DNA of 64,000 nucleotides from Methylotuvimicrobium alcaliphilum 20Z (GTDB taxonomy: Bacteria > Pseudomonadota > Gammaproteobacteria > Methylococcales > Methylomonadaceae). Position numbers and translations under genes: made by a program. Shown here piece by piece: positions 1 through 8,615 of the stretch (position 1 is its first letter; the number at the start of each line of letters is the position of its first letter). Where the stretch lies: positions 3,100,001-3,164,000 of the forward strand of contig NC_016112.1 of NCBI RefSeq assembly GCF_000968535.2. The letters are read 5' to 3'. The notes under the pieces are model-generated. The model had not been told where the DNA came from and ran no database searches. It was given only the letters and a program-made list of their open reading frames with translations.

Positions 1-373
1 TTGAAATTGCTTTATTTGCTGAACCTGCCAGTTTTGACGGCTTTGTATGTCACGCATAATGCGCACCCTTTGCGGCGCCAACATACTGATGAGTGTTTGA
101 TGAAAAATTCTGGAGGTCATAGTATTTAATTCGTTAAACGGATATTGCTAATTGAGTCTAAGGTTATTTAGCGACGCAACGCGGGAATTTGTTGTTTTAA
201 AGCTTATAAATTTTTTAATGCATCGCGTGCGTTTGCGTGATGTAAGATAGATGAGGAAGATTCCGCAAAGATGCGAATGAATATTACGAGTGCTTCATTT
301 AAGGTGAGCAGTTTAAACAGTTGCAAGAGTTTCGTTTGATAAGTGTTGCTCATAAAAAATCGCCTATTTGGAA

Positions 374-542
374 GAAATTAAAGGCTCTTCCGGATTTCCC
401 GTGGTAATTTGAAAAATTAGCTGTAAAGCAAATTCTTAATGAATAAATTACATTTAATATCAGTTGCTTAAACAAAATCTTATTTTCTTATTCGGTGTCG
501 ATCCGCTATTACCACGGCAAGTACGGAAGAGCCGAAATTAAA
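374..542. repeat. MITE-like element with ISL3-like ends and target duplication
   Basis: The element body is 383-533 (151 bp). Its ends are imperfect inverted repeats of about 26 bp, with the left end starting GGCTCTTCCGGATTTC and the right end matching it in reverse complement with four mismatches. The flanks GAAATTAAA at 374-382 and 534-542 are identical, read as a target-site duplication of 8-9 bp. There is no coding capacity. The GGCTCTTCC-type ends resemble ISL3-family termini (from memory), so this may be a non-autonomous ISL3 derivative. Confidence 0.75.
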
Positions 543-724
543 AATTAGTAAATATTTTCCTTCTGCGTTACCAATGCCTCTTAATCACCACATCTAGTCT
601 AAATGATTTTGAAATATTGATAAATTGTTTTGAGTATAGGATGGCGTCCTATGGCGATTAATTTTTTCAGTCAAGCCTTTATTTAAAATATCTAATTCCA
701 AAGTCTCAAGTAATTACCCCTATA

Positions 725-872
725 AAAACTTAGGGAGTAGTCAATTAGCGCCTCCTGATACAAAATATAGTGGTATCATCAAACCAAAACAACTCCGATT
801 TTAGAAGCAGGGCGAGATTACCCGCGCGCATATAAATGGGTGGAGGCGCTAACTGACTACCCCCTAAAACTT
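725..872. repeat. MITE-like element with 24-bp inverted ends
   Basis: The body is 732-865 (134 bp). The left end starts AGGGAGTAGTCAATTAGC, and the right end is its reverse complement over 24 bp with two mismatches. AAAACTT flanks both sides (725-731 and 866-872), a probable 7-bp target duplication. There is no open frame of note. The parent transposon is not identified. Confidence 0.7.
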
Positions 873-974
873 ATAAACAGCCTGACAGGTTTTTAATGCC
901 TAAAAATTGAAATTGTGCAGCCCTGAATTAATTGCGGCCCATGTTTTGACCCCAAGTACAGCATGAGAGTGTTG

Positions 975-1283
975 CAAGCGCGCCAAGATTTTTCGCGAAA
1001 GCTGAAATGGGGTCCGTCCGATTTCAGCAGCGAAAAATGACTTGGCGATTATTGCCTTCGGCGGCCCCGATTCGCCCTGCGTCCGTGCCACTACGCCACA
1101 TCATCGTATACTCGATGCGGCTCCGTAGCACTCCCACAAATGGCTTTACGCCGTGTCGCGATGCCTTGTATTTTGCCTCCGCCTGCGCTATTCGCGCAGA
1201 CTCCGGCAAAACACCCGGCGCTACGGCTATCGGGGACTAAAAATCTTCACTTCGCTAACGCTCCGTTTCCAAGATTTTCAGCG
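975..1283. repeat. 309-bp dispersed repeat, copy 1
   Basis: Nearly identical to 9880-10188; I find one base difference (an A for T near 1127). It begins CAAGCGCGCCAAGATTTTTC and ends CCAAGATTTTCAGCG, so a CCAAGATTTT motif stands in direct orientation near each end, and AGCG occurs at both boundaries of both copies. The second copy splits an IS3 transposase gene, so the unit is mobile or has been mobilised. It encodes nothing recognisable. Confidence 0.85.
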
Positions 1284-1450
1284 TATGAAAAAATCAGAAA
1301 GTTTATAGGTCCGATGTTTCCTAAGTTGCGGGGGCAACGTCGGAGGACGATATTGGAAGGGAATAGGTTGCAAGATCATGTGCACATGGCTGATACAGAT
1401 TTCGCCGAAGATTTCGGAAACGGAAGTGGTCGGATACATCAAACAAATCT
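1284..1450 (+). pseudogene. IS200/IS605-type TnpA transposase remnant
   Basis: Translating across two frames recovers a recognisable IS200 TnpA segment: a stretch like IGPMFPKLRGQRR, then GNRLQDHVHM (the HxH nuclease motif), then, after a frameshift, ISPKISETEVVGYIK. The N-terminus, catalytic Tyr region and C-terminus are missing. It lies directly against the 309-bp repeat, which may have interrupted it. It is a dead fragment; another decayed fragment of the same kind lies at 22780-23065. Confidence 0.7.
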
Positions 1451-1501
1451 ACACCTATTTCACTAAAACCGAACAGCTCTAATACGTAAAACACACCTAG
1501 T

Positions 1502-1685
1502 TAGGAATTGGCATGAAATAAGTAAGGCAACCGACACAGGATTTTTGTTCGTATTCAAGGCGCGCAAACAGGCGCATATCAGGCTATGTAACTGTTTGCG
1601 CAAAGCTTCCGCTCACGCCCCTTACCTACATCCATGTAGGTAAGGCAGAAGACGGACCAAAAGACCTGTCGGTTGCATAACTTCT
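1502..1685. repeat. Possible palindrome-ended repeat
   Basis: The sequence GCAACCGACACAGG near 1530 is matched in reverse complement by ACCTGTCGGTTGC near 1664, bracketing about 140 bp that includes a CCTTACCTACATCC/GTAGGTAAGG hairpin. A similar terminus (AACTTATTTCGTGCC) recurs near 46870 and 55680. No target duplication was found, so boundaries are approximate. Confidence 0.35.
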
Positions 1686-1757
1686 AAAATGCATGTTACT
1701 TAATTTAGGCTACAATGAACACGTTGTCAAAAAACCAAACGACCCAGGAGAACCAAC

Positions 1758-1917
1758 ATGTCGGCACAGCCCCCCTATATGCATTCTATATGTTGAAAAC
1801 GGCTTCAGCTATGGCGGCGCATTTATTTGTCTTCGTCATCTGATCAGGAACCTGGATTTCACTCGTTACAGACCGATAGTCGTAACCGGAAAAGAAAATA
1901 AGCCACACACCTTATAA
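1758..1917 (+). pseudogene. Truncated glycosyltransferase N-terminal stub
   Basis: A good ribosome-binding site (AGGAG at 1746-1750) precedes an ATG at 1758. The frame from this ATG stops early, but a shift within the C-run near 1770 gives a typical glycosyltransferase N-terminus: ICILYVENGFSYGGAF followed by LRHLIRNLDFTRYRPIVVTG. The reading ends at 1917 after about 50 residues, so only the first beta-alpha unit of a GT-B fold remains. It directly precedes the exosortase-A-associated ligase gene, which suggests a glycosyltransferase gene stood here before a deletion. Confidence 0.6.
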
Positions 1918-1975
1918 ATTGAAGAATTACGAGTGTAGTAATATCATGCAACCCAATCATAGAAAAAAAATCACC

Positions 1976-3556
1976 ATGGTTACATTCGTTCATCAACTGC
2001 TAACTGAAAGTGCCAAAACCGCTCCTTCCTCGCCAGCCCTGACCTACAAACACGACTGCTGGACCTATCAACAACTCAACGACCTCGTCGATCGACAAGC
2101 CAAAGCCTTGCTAGGCATTCATTTAGCCCCTCAACAACGTGTCGCGATTTATTTACCCAAGCAAATAGAAACCGTTAGCAGTTTCCTGGCGGTTTCTCTT
2201 GCCGGCGGCGTATTTGTTCCGGTCAACCCTGTACTCAAAGCCCCTCAAGTCGTTCATATCTTGAATGACTGCAACGTCCAGATACTGATCACGTCAAAAG
2301 CCCGTCTACAAGCACTCGAGCCCGAATTACAAAACTGCCCGGATTTACATACCATCGTTTTAGTGGAGAACGAGCCGGCACAAGCACCGAACGATCTGCC
2401 GATCAAGATCTGGGGATGGCAAGACTTCGAGCGACACGCCGAAAACCAGTCTTTCCCGAGGATGATCGACACGCACATGGCCGCGATACTCTATACCTCC
2501 GGCAGTACCGGCAAACCCAAAGGCGTCGTGCTTTCGCATCGCAACATTGTCGCCGGCGCAAAAAGCGTCGCCGAATACCTTGAAATCAATGCGAACGACA
2601 AGCTGTTGGCCGTTTTGCCGTTCAGTTTCGATTATGGCTTGAATCAATTGATGACATCGTTATTGACCGGCGCCAGCTGCGTGCTGCTGGATTACTTGCT
2701 GCCCAAGGATGTCGTCAAGGCACTGGCTCAACATCGCATCACCGGCTTGGCGGCGGTTCCACCGCTCTGGGCGCAATTGGCCAACATCGAATGGCCGGAC
2801 GGCATTAACGAACATTTGCGCTACATGACCAACTCCGGCGGTAAAATGCCCAAAAGCGTTCTGGACAGCATTCGGCAGAAATCCCCAGGATCGCAATTTT
2901 TTCTGATGTACGGCCTGACCGAAGCCTTTCGCTCGACCTATCTGCCGCCCGATCAAATTGATTTGCGCCCCGACTCGATGGGTAAAGCCATTCCCAATGC
3001 CGAAATTCTGGTCGTCAGGGACGACGGCAGCCGGTGCGCGCCGCATGAACCGGGGGAATTGGTTCATAAAGGCTCGCTCGTCGCGATGGGCTACTGGAAC
3101 GATCCGCAAAAAACGGCCGAACGCTTCAAGCCGGCGCCGGATCAACTAAATGAACTGCCGATCACGGAAATCGCGGTTTGGTCCGGTGATCAGGTGACAT
3201 ACGATGAGGAAGGCTATCTGTACTTCGTCGGACGCAAGGACGACATGCTCAAAACCTCGGGTTATCGCGTGAGTCCAACCGAAATCGAGGAAGTGATTTA
3301 TGCCAGCGGGCTTGTCAAAGAGGCCGCCGCCATCGGCATCGAACACGAAACACTGGGCCAGGCCATCATTGTCGTGGTCGGCGTCGATAATCCGGATGCA
3401 TTCGACAAGCAAGGCTTAATCAATATTTGCCGAACTCAGCTACCCAATTTCATGGTTCCGGAAAGAATCGAAACACTACCGGAATTACCGAAAAACCCCA
3501 ACGGCAAAATCGACCGAAAATCGCTCAGTCAACAATTCAACACACAACCCCGATAA
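1976..3556 (+). CDS. Exosortase-A-associated acyl-CoA ligase (AMP-forming)
   Basis: An adenylate-forming enzyme of about 526 residues from this start. It carries the P-loop motif YTSGSTGKPKG near residues 172-182, the YGLTEA motif, and a C-terminal domain with GRKDDMLKTSGYR and NPNGKIDRK. The pattern fits the acyl-CoA ligase family found next to a PLP decarboxylase in exosortase A (PEP-CTERM) exopolysaccharide loci. It probably activates an acyl or amino acid for loading onto a partner acyl carrier protein such as that at 17052. I chose ATG 1976 (MVTFVHQLL) because family members begin there; an in-frame ATG at 1946 and an upstream non-ATG start are possible. The substrate cannot be read from sequence. 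Confidence 0.88.
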   Translation: MVTFVHQLLTESAKTAPSSPALTYKHDCWTYQQLNDLVDRQAKALLGIHLAPQQRVAIYLPKQIETVSSFLAVSLAGGVFVPVNPVLKAPQVVHILNDCNVQILITSKARLQALEPELQNCPDLHTIVLVENEPAQAPNDLPIKIWGWQDFERHAENQSFPRMIDTHMAAILYTSGSTGKPKGVVLSHRNIVAGAKSVAEYLEINANDKLLAVLPFSFDYGLNQLMTSLLTGASCVLLDYLLPKDVVKALAQHRITGLAAVPPLWAQLANIEWPDGINEHLRYMTNSGGKMPKSVLDSIRQKSPGSQFFLMYGLTEAFRSTYLPPDQIDLRPDSMGKAIPNAEILVVRDDGSRCAPHEPGELVHKGSLVAMGYWNDPQKTAERFKPAPDQLNELPITEIAVWSGDQVTYDEEGYLYFVGRKDDMLKTSGYRVSPTEIEEVIYASGLVKEAAAIGIEHETLGQAIIVVVGVDNPDAFDKQGLINICRTQLPNFMVPERIETLPELPKNPNGKIDRKSLSQQFNTQPR

Positions 3557-3559
3557 CCG

Positions 3560-3722
3560 CATGAATCGTAACTATTCAGTCCCTCGGCAATTCTCGTTCC
3601 AACGCTCTGTGTGGGAACGCCTAAGTACCGCTCCAGCGGTACGAGACGCTAGAGCGTCTCAGTCTTCATTCCCACGCTGGAGCATGGGAACGATATGGGG
3701 GTGTGAATAATTACCATGAATC
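3560..3722. repeat. GTAACTATTCAG-family MITE with perfect 8-bp duplication
   Basis: The body is 3568-3714 (147 bp), starting GTAACTATTCAGTCCC and ending GTGTGAATAATTAC. CATGAATC occurs at 3560-3567 and again at 3715-3722, a perfect 8-bp target duplication. The interior is a set of palindromes (GTTCC..ACGCTC / CACGCTGG..GGGAACG and GAGACGCTAGAGCGTCTC). The right-hand duplication contains the ATG of the next gene, so the element separates the decarboxylase from its original upstream sequence. Confidence 0.9.
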
Positions 3723-4951
3723 CGACAGCACCCAAGCATCAATTCGTCAATCCGTTCAATATCGAAGATACGGAACTCGTCATTGGCGGGCTAAAACTTT
3801 CCCGACTCGCTCAGCGCGTAGGCCAAACCCCTTTTTATGCCTACGACAGACAATTGCTCAACGCACGCATCGCGGAATTGCGACAAAACATGCCGCCCGA
3901 ATTGAAGATTCATTATGCGATGAAAGCCAACCCGATGCCGGCGATTGTTCAGCACATGGCGACTATTGTCGACGGTTTCGATCTCGCTTCGGCCGGTGAA
4001 ATGAAGGTTGCGCTCGATACCGTCATGCCGGCAACGCAAATCAGCATGGCAGGCCCCGGAAAACGCCCTGCGGAACTCGGCCAAGCCATCGCGGCCGGCA
4101 TCACCATCAATGTCGAATCGCAACAAGAACTGAACGTCATCGCCGCATTGTCCGAACAAACGGGCATACAAGCGAATGTCGCGCTGCGCATCAATCCGGC
4201 TTTCGAACTCAAGGCCTCCGGCATGAAAATGGGCGGCGGCCCCAAGCAATTCGGCATCGACGAAGAATTGATACCAACCGTGCTGCAACACATCAAGTCG
4301 CTCGATCTACATTTCAAAGGCTTTCACATCTATAGCGGATCGCAAAACCTGAAAGCCGAATCGATCATCGATGCGCAACAAAAAAGCATTCAATTGGCCG
4401 TTAGCCTAACCGAACACTGCCCTAGCCCGATCGAAAAGCTCAATATCGGCGGCGGTTTCGGCATCCCCTATTTCCCGGGGGATGTGCCGCTGGATACCCG
4501 TCCCATCGGAGACGCCTTGGCCGAAGCCATAAACCAATCAAAGTCCCAACTCCCGGAAGCCGAAATCATCATTGAATTGGGGCGCTATTTGGTCGGCGAG
4601 GCCGGCATCTATGCCAGCCAAGTCATCGATAAAAAAATATCGCGAGGACAAATCTATCTGATCGTCGATGGGGGGCTGCATCATCATCTGGCCGCATCCG
4701 GCAATTTCGGCCAAGTCATTCGTAAAAACTATCCGGTTGCGATCGGCAATAAAATGGGAATCGAAGAAATGGAAACCGTCAATATCGTCGGCCCGTTATG
4801 CACACCGCTTGATATACTGGCCGATAAAGTTCCGCTGCCCAAAGCCGAGATTGGTGATTATGTCGTGATTTTTCAGTCGGGAGCCTACGGTTTGACTGCG
4901 AGTCCGACGGCTTTCCTGACACAACCTAATGCTGAAGAGATATTAGTGTGA
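3716..4951 (+). CDS. Exosortase-A-associated PLP-dependent decarboxylase
   Basis: 411 residues, group IV (LysA/ornithine-type) decarboxylase fold. The PLP lysine lies in HYAMKANPMPA (Lys70); a glycine-rich phosphate-binding loop NIGGGFGIPY and the C-terminal GPLCTPLD motif (catalytic Cys) are present. It matches the pyridoxal-dependent decarboxylase family paired with the AMP-forming ligase in exosortase A loci. The exact substrate is unknown; it may decarboxylate an amino acid attached to a carrier protein. The start ATG lies within the duplicated target of a small transposon (3560-3722), so promoter and ribosome-binding context upstream are now element-derived. The 5' half of the duplication shows the original ligase-to-decarboxylase spacing was only a few bases. 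Confidence 0.9.
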   Translation: MNPTAPKHQFVNPFNIEDTELVIGGLKLSRLAQRVGQTPFYAYDRQLLNARIAELRQNMPPELKIHYAMKANPMPAIVQHMATIVDGFDLASAGEMKVALDTVMPATQISMAGPGKRPAELGQAIAAGITINVESQQELNVIAALSEQTGIQANVALRINPAFELKASGMKMGGGPKQFGIDEELIPTVLQHIKSLDLHFKGFHIYSGSQNLKAESIIDAQQKSIQLAVSLTEHCPSPIEKLNIGGGFGIPYFPGDVPLDTRPIGDALAEAINQSKSQLPEAEIIIELGRYLVGEAGIYASQVIDKKISRGQIYLIVDGGLHHHLAASGNFGQVIRKNYPVAIGNKMGIEEMETVNIVGPLCTPLDILADKVPLPKAEIGDYVVIFQSGAYGLTASPTAFLTQPNAEEILV

Positions 4952-5021
4952 TAACCAACAATTATGTTTTCTTAAACTGGTCCAATAAATACGATTTAAC
5001 CAAGCAGTATGGATTAACCTA

Positions 5022-6575
5022 ATGGCCTCTATTCGCAAATCTCTAGCCATATCTGTTTTAAATAAATATATTCAAATTACCTTACAGCTTGTTTCATACT
5101 TTGTTTTAGCTCGCCTTTTAACGCCTAACGAAATCGGTCTATTTTCCGTAGCTTCATCAGCTATCGGCATCGCTCAAGTTTTTAGAGAATTTGGCGTTAG
5201 CAGTTATTTGATCCAAGAAAAAGAACTCACTGAAAATAAAATAGCAACGGCTTTTACCATTACCGTCATTGCTGGCTCTTTGTTATTTTGCTTGTTATTT
5301 CTGTTAACGCCTTGGTTGGCCTCATTCTATAATGACGAACGCTTAATTTTAGTTTTTCATCTATTATCTATAAATTTTTTAATCATCCCTCTCAATTCGA
5401 CATCACTCGCCTTATTGCGTCGTGAAATGCGCTTTGGCGCGCTTTTTTGGATCAGTATACTCGCATCGTTAACCAGTTTTACCGTAGCGGTCTCGTTATC
5501 CAGTTTGGGCTATGGTTATATGAGTTTGGTTTGGTCTTCCTTGGCAAATGGCTTAGTGTCATCGTTATCTGTCAGTTTTTTCTTACGCGGCGGTATGTTT
5601 CATCGCTTAACCCTGTGTGAATGGAGAACCGTTTTATCGTTTGGATCGCAAATGACAATTATCAGTATCACTGGTCATATTTCAAGCAACGCAAACGACT
5701 TGATTACCGGCAAGCTGCTGGGTTTTACGGCAACCGGCATCATCAGCCGCGCTCAGGGCGTGATGTACCTATTCCACCGGGATATTACCGCAACGCTTAG
5801 AGAAGTGGCCTTTCCCGCCTTTGCCAACTCGCACCGCGAACAACGCGATATTGAAGCCGACTATATTAAAGCAGTCACCATCTTGACCGTCTTTGCCTGG
5901 CCGTTTTACGGCTTTTTTAGTTTGTTTCCGACAGAAGCCTTACGCTTGTTATTTGGGCCGCAATGGGACGCGGCAGCCCCCTTGGTGCCTTGGTTTTGCG
6001 CCGGCGGCGCGGTGGCCGCAACCTGCTCGCTCATTCCAACCTTATTACCTGCACTGGGTGGCGTGCGTTACCTAGTTCGCTTGCATGTACTAATTGATCC
6101 ATTACGTATTGTTACCTTCGCCATGACTATTTATTTTTTTCGCACCATGGAAGCATTCGCCATCGTGTTTGTCATTTTTTTCACAATTTCCATGCCTTTG
6201 CTCTATTATTTTAAAAACAAACTGCTGCCAACTCGCTATAAACTACTGACTGTCGGTCTGTTAAAGAGTGTGGGCGTGTCCTTGTGCGCATTGGCTATGC
6301 CAGCTAGCCTGGCCAGCATACCCTACTTGGATGTGGATAACACCTTACTCAGTGAGTTATACCTTCACTACGCGAGCTGGTTATATAAAACCCCTGATGC
6401 GCCTTATCTCAAAGACTGGCTGCTCATTCCCCTTGGCTTGCTGATGCTGCCTTGCTGGATTTTAGGGTTAATTCTGTTTCGCCACCCTTTGGCGGACGAG
6501 CATTGGTTTCAAAAAATCGTTTATTATCGAATTGGAGGACGGCGTGAACCAGTTACCGAACAAAAACTCTCCTAA
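5022..6575 (+). CDS. Wzx-like oligosaccharide flippase
   Basis: 517 residues with about 12-14 hydrophobic helices. The N-terminus (SLAISVLNKYIQITLQ, then LARLLTPNEIGLFSVA) is typical of the MOP/Wzx (MATE-like) superfamily, so it probably moves lipid-linked oligosaccharide across the inner membrane. A second, broken relative lies at 19345-20900 and shares the motif SYLIQEKELTENKIATAF in nearly identical form. It ends 31 bp inside the next gene's longest possible frame but does not significantly overlap its likely start at 6544. Confidence 0.88.
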   Translation: MASIRKSLAISVLNKYIQITLQLVSYFVLARLLTPNEIGLFSVASSAIGIAQVFREFGVSSYLIQEKELTENKIATAFTITVIAGSLLFCLLFLLTPWLASFYNDERLILVFHLLSINFLIIPLNSTSLALLRREMRFGALFWISILASLTSFTVAVSLSSLGYGYMSLVWSSLANGLVSSLSVSFFLRGGMFHRLTLCEWRTVLSFGSQMTIISITGHISSNANDLITGKLLGFTATGIISRAQGVMYLFHRDITATLREVAFPAFANSHREQRDIEADYIKAVTILTVFAWPFYGFFSLFPTEALRLLFGPQWDAAAPLVPWFCAGGAVAATCSLIPTLLPALGGVRYLVRLHVLIDPLRIVTFAMTIYFFRTMEAFAIVFVIFFTISMPLLYYFKNKLLPTRYKLLTVGLLKSVGVSLCALAMPASLASIPYLDVDNTLLSELYLHYASWLYKTPDAPYLKDWLLIPLGLLMLPCWILGLILFRHPLADEHWFQKIVYYRIGGRREPVTEQKLS

Positions 6576-7782
6576 TACCAACAAGCTTAAACAAGTTTGT
6601 TACGTCGTCACCGGTTTTCCAAAGGTCAGCGAAACCTTCATCGCCGAAGAAGCGCTATCATTAGCCGATTTTGAGGTTGATTGTCATATCCTCGCGCTCA
6701 TGCGAGGCAATTTTCAATTAGTCCATCAAAGCGCCCAAGCATTGATCGATCAAAACATAATCACTTATCTTGATCCGCCAACAAAAAGTCAATCGCTGTT
6801 GGCTTTATGCTATTTGCTCATCAAAAAACCCAATGCGGCATTCAAAACATTATTGAAAGCCTTAAAGCATCCACTGCGCTGGCGCTATTTTCAGTGTTTA
6901 CCCTTTGCTCAACAATTAATTAATGATTCAGTAAATTATCTTCATGCCCATTTCGCCGATGATAACCTGCGTGTTGCGGCGATACTCTCGGAATGGACAG
7001 ATATTCCTTTTGGCTTTACCGCGCATCGCTACGATATTTTTGATGATCCTCTTCCAGTTGAAGAATTCACATCCTTGGCAAATAACGCTCATGCAATTGT
7101 CACTGTCAGCGAATACAACAAACAGGTAATGCTAAAAAGATACCAACTCAAATCAGAACAAGTTTATGTCGCTTACAACGGTATCCGTACCGAATTATTT
7201 CAGCCCAAGCATCAGGCAGATGCAGACAAAAAATTACGTTTACTCAATGTCGGTCGCTTAGTACCGATTAAAGGACAAGACCTATTACTTCATGCCTTAA
7301 AAAAAGTTTGTGATCAAGGGCATTCGGTACATTTACGCATCATTGGCGAAGGCCCGGAACGTGAAACTTTGGAATCGCTGATACAACGCTTAGGCTTACA
7401 AAATTATGTCGAATTATTAGGCGCGCAACCTCAAGAGACGGTTTGCGAATATTTGAATAAAACAGATGTTTTTGTGATGCCTAGCCGAAGTGAAGGCTTC
7501 GCTGTTGCTTGCCTTGAGGCGATGGCGATGGAACTGCCCGTGATTGCCAGTAATGTAACCGGTTTTCCTGAAGCAATAACGGATTATAAAACGGGAATTT
7601 TAGTAGGATTAGAAAATATTGATCAACTCGCGGAGGCCATCATTTGGATGATTGAACATCCTGAACAGCGTTTGACCATAGGAAAACAAGGTAGGGAAAC
7701 TGTATTAGCTAGATTTACCCGTGAAAAAGTGACCGCAGGTTTAATCGATTACTGGCAAAAATCCATTCAGAAAAAGGTTTAA
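6544..7782 (+). CDS. Glycosyltransferase family 4 (WcaL-like)
   Basis: About 412 residues in a GT-B fold. The C-terminal half carries LLNVGRLVPIKGQD and the nucleotide-sugar-binding EX7E motif in SRSEGFAVACLEAMA (near residue 315). The N-terminus (TGFPKVSETFIAEE) resembles colanic-acid-type GT4 enzymes. The start is GTG 6544: GGAGG at 6534-6538 lies five bases upstream, whereas an upstream in-frame TTG at 6532 would overlap that ribosome-binding site. It lies in a tight plus-strand series with the flippase; the sugar added is unknown. Confidence 0.88.
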   Translation: MNQLPNKNSPNTNKLKQVCYVVTGFPKVSETFIAEEALSLADFEVDCHILALMRGNFQLVHQSAQALIDQNIITYLDPPTKSQSLLALCYLLIKKPNAAFKTLLKALKHPLRWRYFQCLPFAQQLINDSVNYLHAHFADDNLRVAAILSEWTDIPFGFTAHRYDIFDDPLPVEEFTSLANNAHAIVTVSEYNKQVMLKRYQLKSEQVYVAYNGIRTELFQPKHQADADKKLRLLNVGRLVPIKGQDLLLHALKKVCDQGHSVHLRIIGEGPERETLESLIQRLGLQNYVELLGAQPQETVCEYLNKTDVFVMPSRSEGFAVACLEAMAMELPVIASNVTGFPEAITDYKTGILVGLENIDQLAEAIIWMIEHPEQRLTIGKQGRETVLARFTREKVTAGLIDYWQKSIQKKV

Positions 7783-7838
7783 TATGAACCTAAACCAAAA
7801 CCAAAACAAACTTTAGCCATCTCCTTCCAAAAGTAAAC

Positions 7839-8606
7839 TTGGTTCATGCCCGCCATCCTTTTATTGTTGACTACTGCATTGGAAAAAAAGTGCTCCATAT
7901 CGGTTGTGTTGATGCTGGTTTAATGGAAGAGCAGTTTAAAAAAAATGAGTTGCTACACCAAAAGTTAGATGAGGTAACAACATTATTGTATGGGGTGGAT
8001 ATTGATATGGATGGAATATCCTTTTTACAAGAGAAAGGGTTTAATAATCTCTTTTTTGTTGATATTTGCGATGAAGGCCAATGTAAAGTGTTATACGGAT
8101 TAGATTTCGATGTCATTATCTTAAGCGAAGTCATTGAACATCTCATGAATCCAGGCTTAATGCTTGAATCAATCAAAAAATTGATGAATGAGAAAACCGA
8201 ACTTTTAGTCTCAGTACCTAATGCGTTTAATGCAACAAATATTTTGAACATGCTAAAGGGCATAGAATTTGTACATCCAGACCATAATTATTATTTTTCT
8301 TATGTCTGTTTAAATAATCTTTTGAAAAAATCAGATTTAACGATTAAAAAAAATTATGTTTATTCATTTAGTGAATATGCGCCTTTTAAATCTGAATACA
8401 GCACAATTAAATTAATATATTGGAATTTGGCTAAAAAATATAAAGCCGCTTCTGGTTGGTTACAATTTAGTAAAATTATCAGCGGTGATTTTTTGTATTG
8501 GTTAACTCATTTTTTTGAAATACGGTTTGTTAAGTTCTTATATTCAAAGACTGTTTTTTTTGGTGATGGTTTGTTTGTTTGTTGTATGTGTATTACAGTC
8601 AAATGA
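7839..8606 (+). CDS. SAM-dependent methyltransferase with disrupted start
   Basis: 255 residues as read, starting at a TTG without a ribosome-binding site. Motif I is VLHIGCVDAGL (about residues 17-28), followed by YGVDID and the VIILSEVIEHLMNP motif, all class I methyltransferase features. An ATG at 7784, placed two bases after the previous stop and behind AAAAAGG, opens a short frame (MNLNQNQNKL) that runs into TAG at 7812-7815; a one-base shift there would join it to this protein, and a basic-polar leader before HARHPFIVDYC is what relatives usually have. So the real gene is probably 7784-8606 with a one-base indel near 7812, real or a sequencing error. It would modify glycan or sugar precursors. 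Confidence 0.7.
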   Translation: MVHARHPFIVDYCIGKKVLHIGCVDAGLMEEQFKKNELLHQKLDEVTTLLYGVDIDMDGISFLQEKGFNNLFFVDICDEGQCKVLYGLDFDVIILSEVIEHLMNPGLMLESIKKLMNEKTELLVSVPNAFNATNILNMLKGIEFVHPDHNYYFSYVCLNNLLKKSDLTIKKNYVYSFSEYAPFKSEYSTIKLIYWNLAKKYKAASGWLQFSKIISGDFLYWLTHFFEIRFVKFLYSKTVFFGDGLFVCCMCITVK

Positions 8607-8615
8607 GTAAAAATT

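Larger units (their letters stand above)
1..1692. other. Gene-poor left flank
   Basis: No credible intact gene is seen. The stretch is AT-rich up to about 950 and holds two small inverted-repeat elements (383-533 and 732-865), a 309-bp dispersed repeat (975-1283), an IS200-type transposase remnant (about 1284-1450) and a possible palindrome-ended repeat (1502-1685). Short open frames inside 975-1283 occur on both strands and recur at 9880-10188, so they are products of the repeat and not genes. Confidence 0.6.

Noticed and set aside
1007-1240. Open frames inside the 309-bp repeat (also at 9822-10145)
   Set aside because: They occur in several frames of both copies, have no recognisable domain, and one runs through a broken transposase; they follow from the repeat's base composition.
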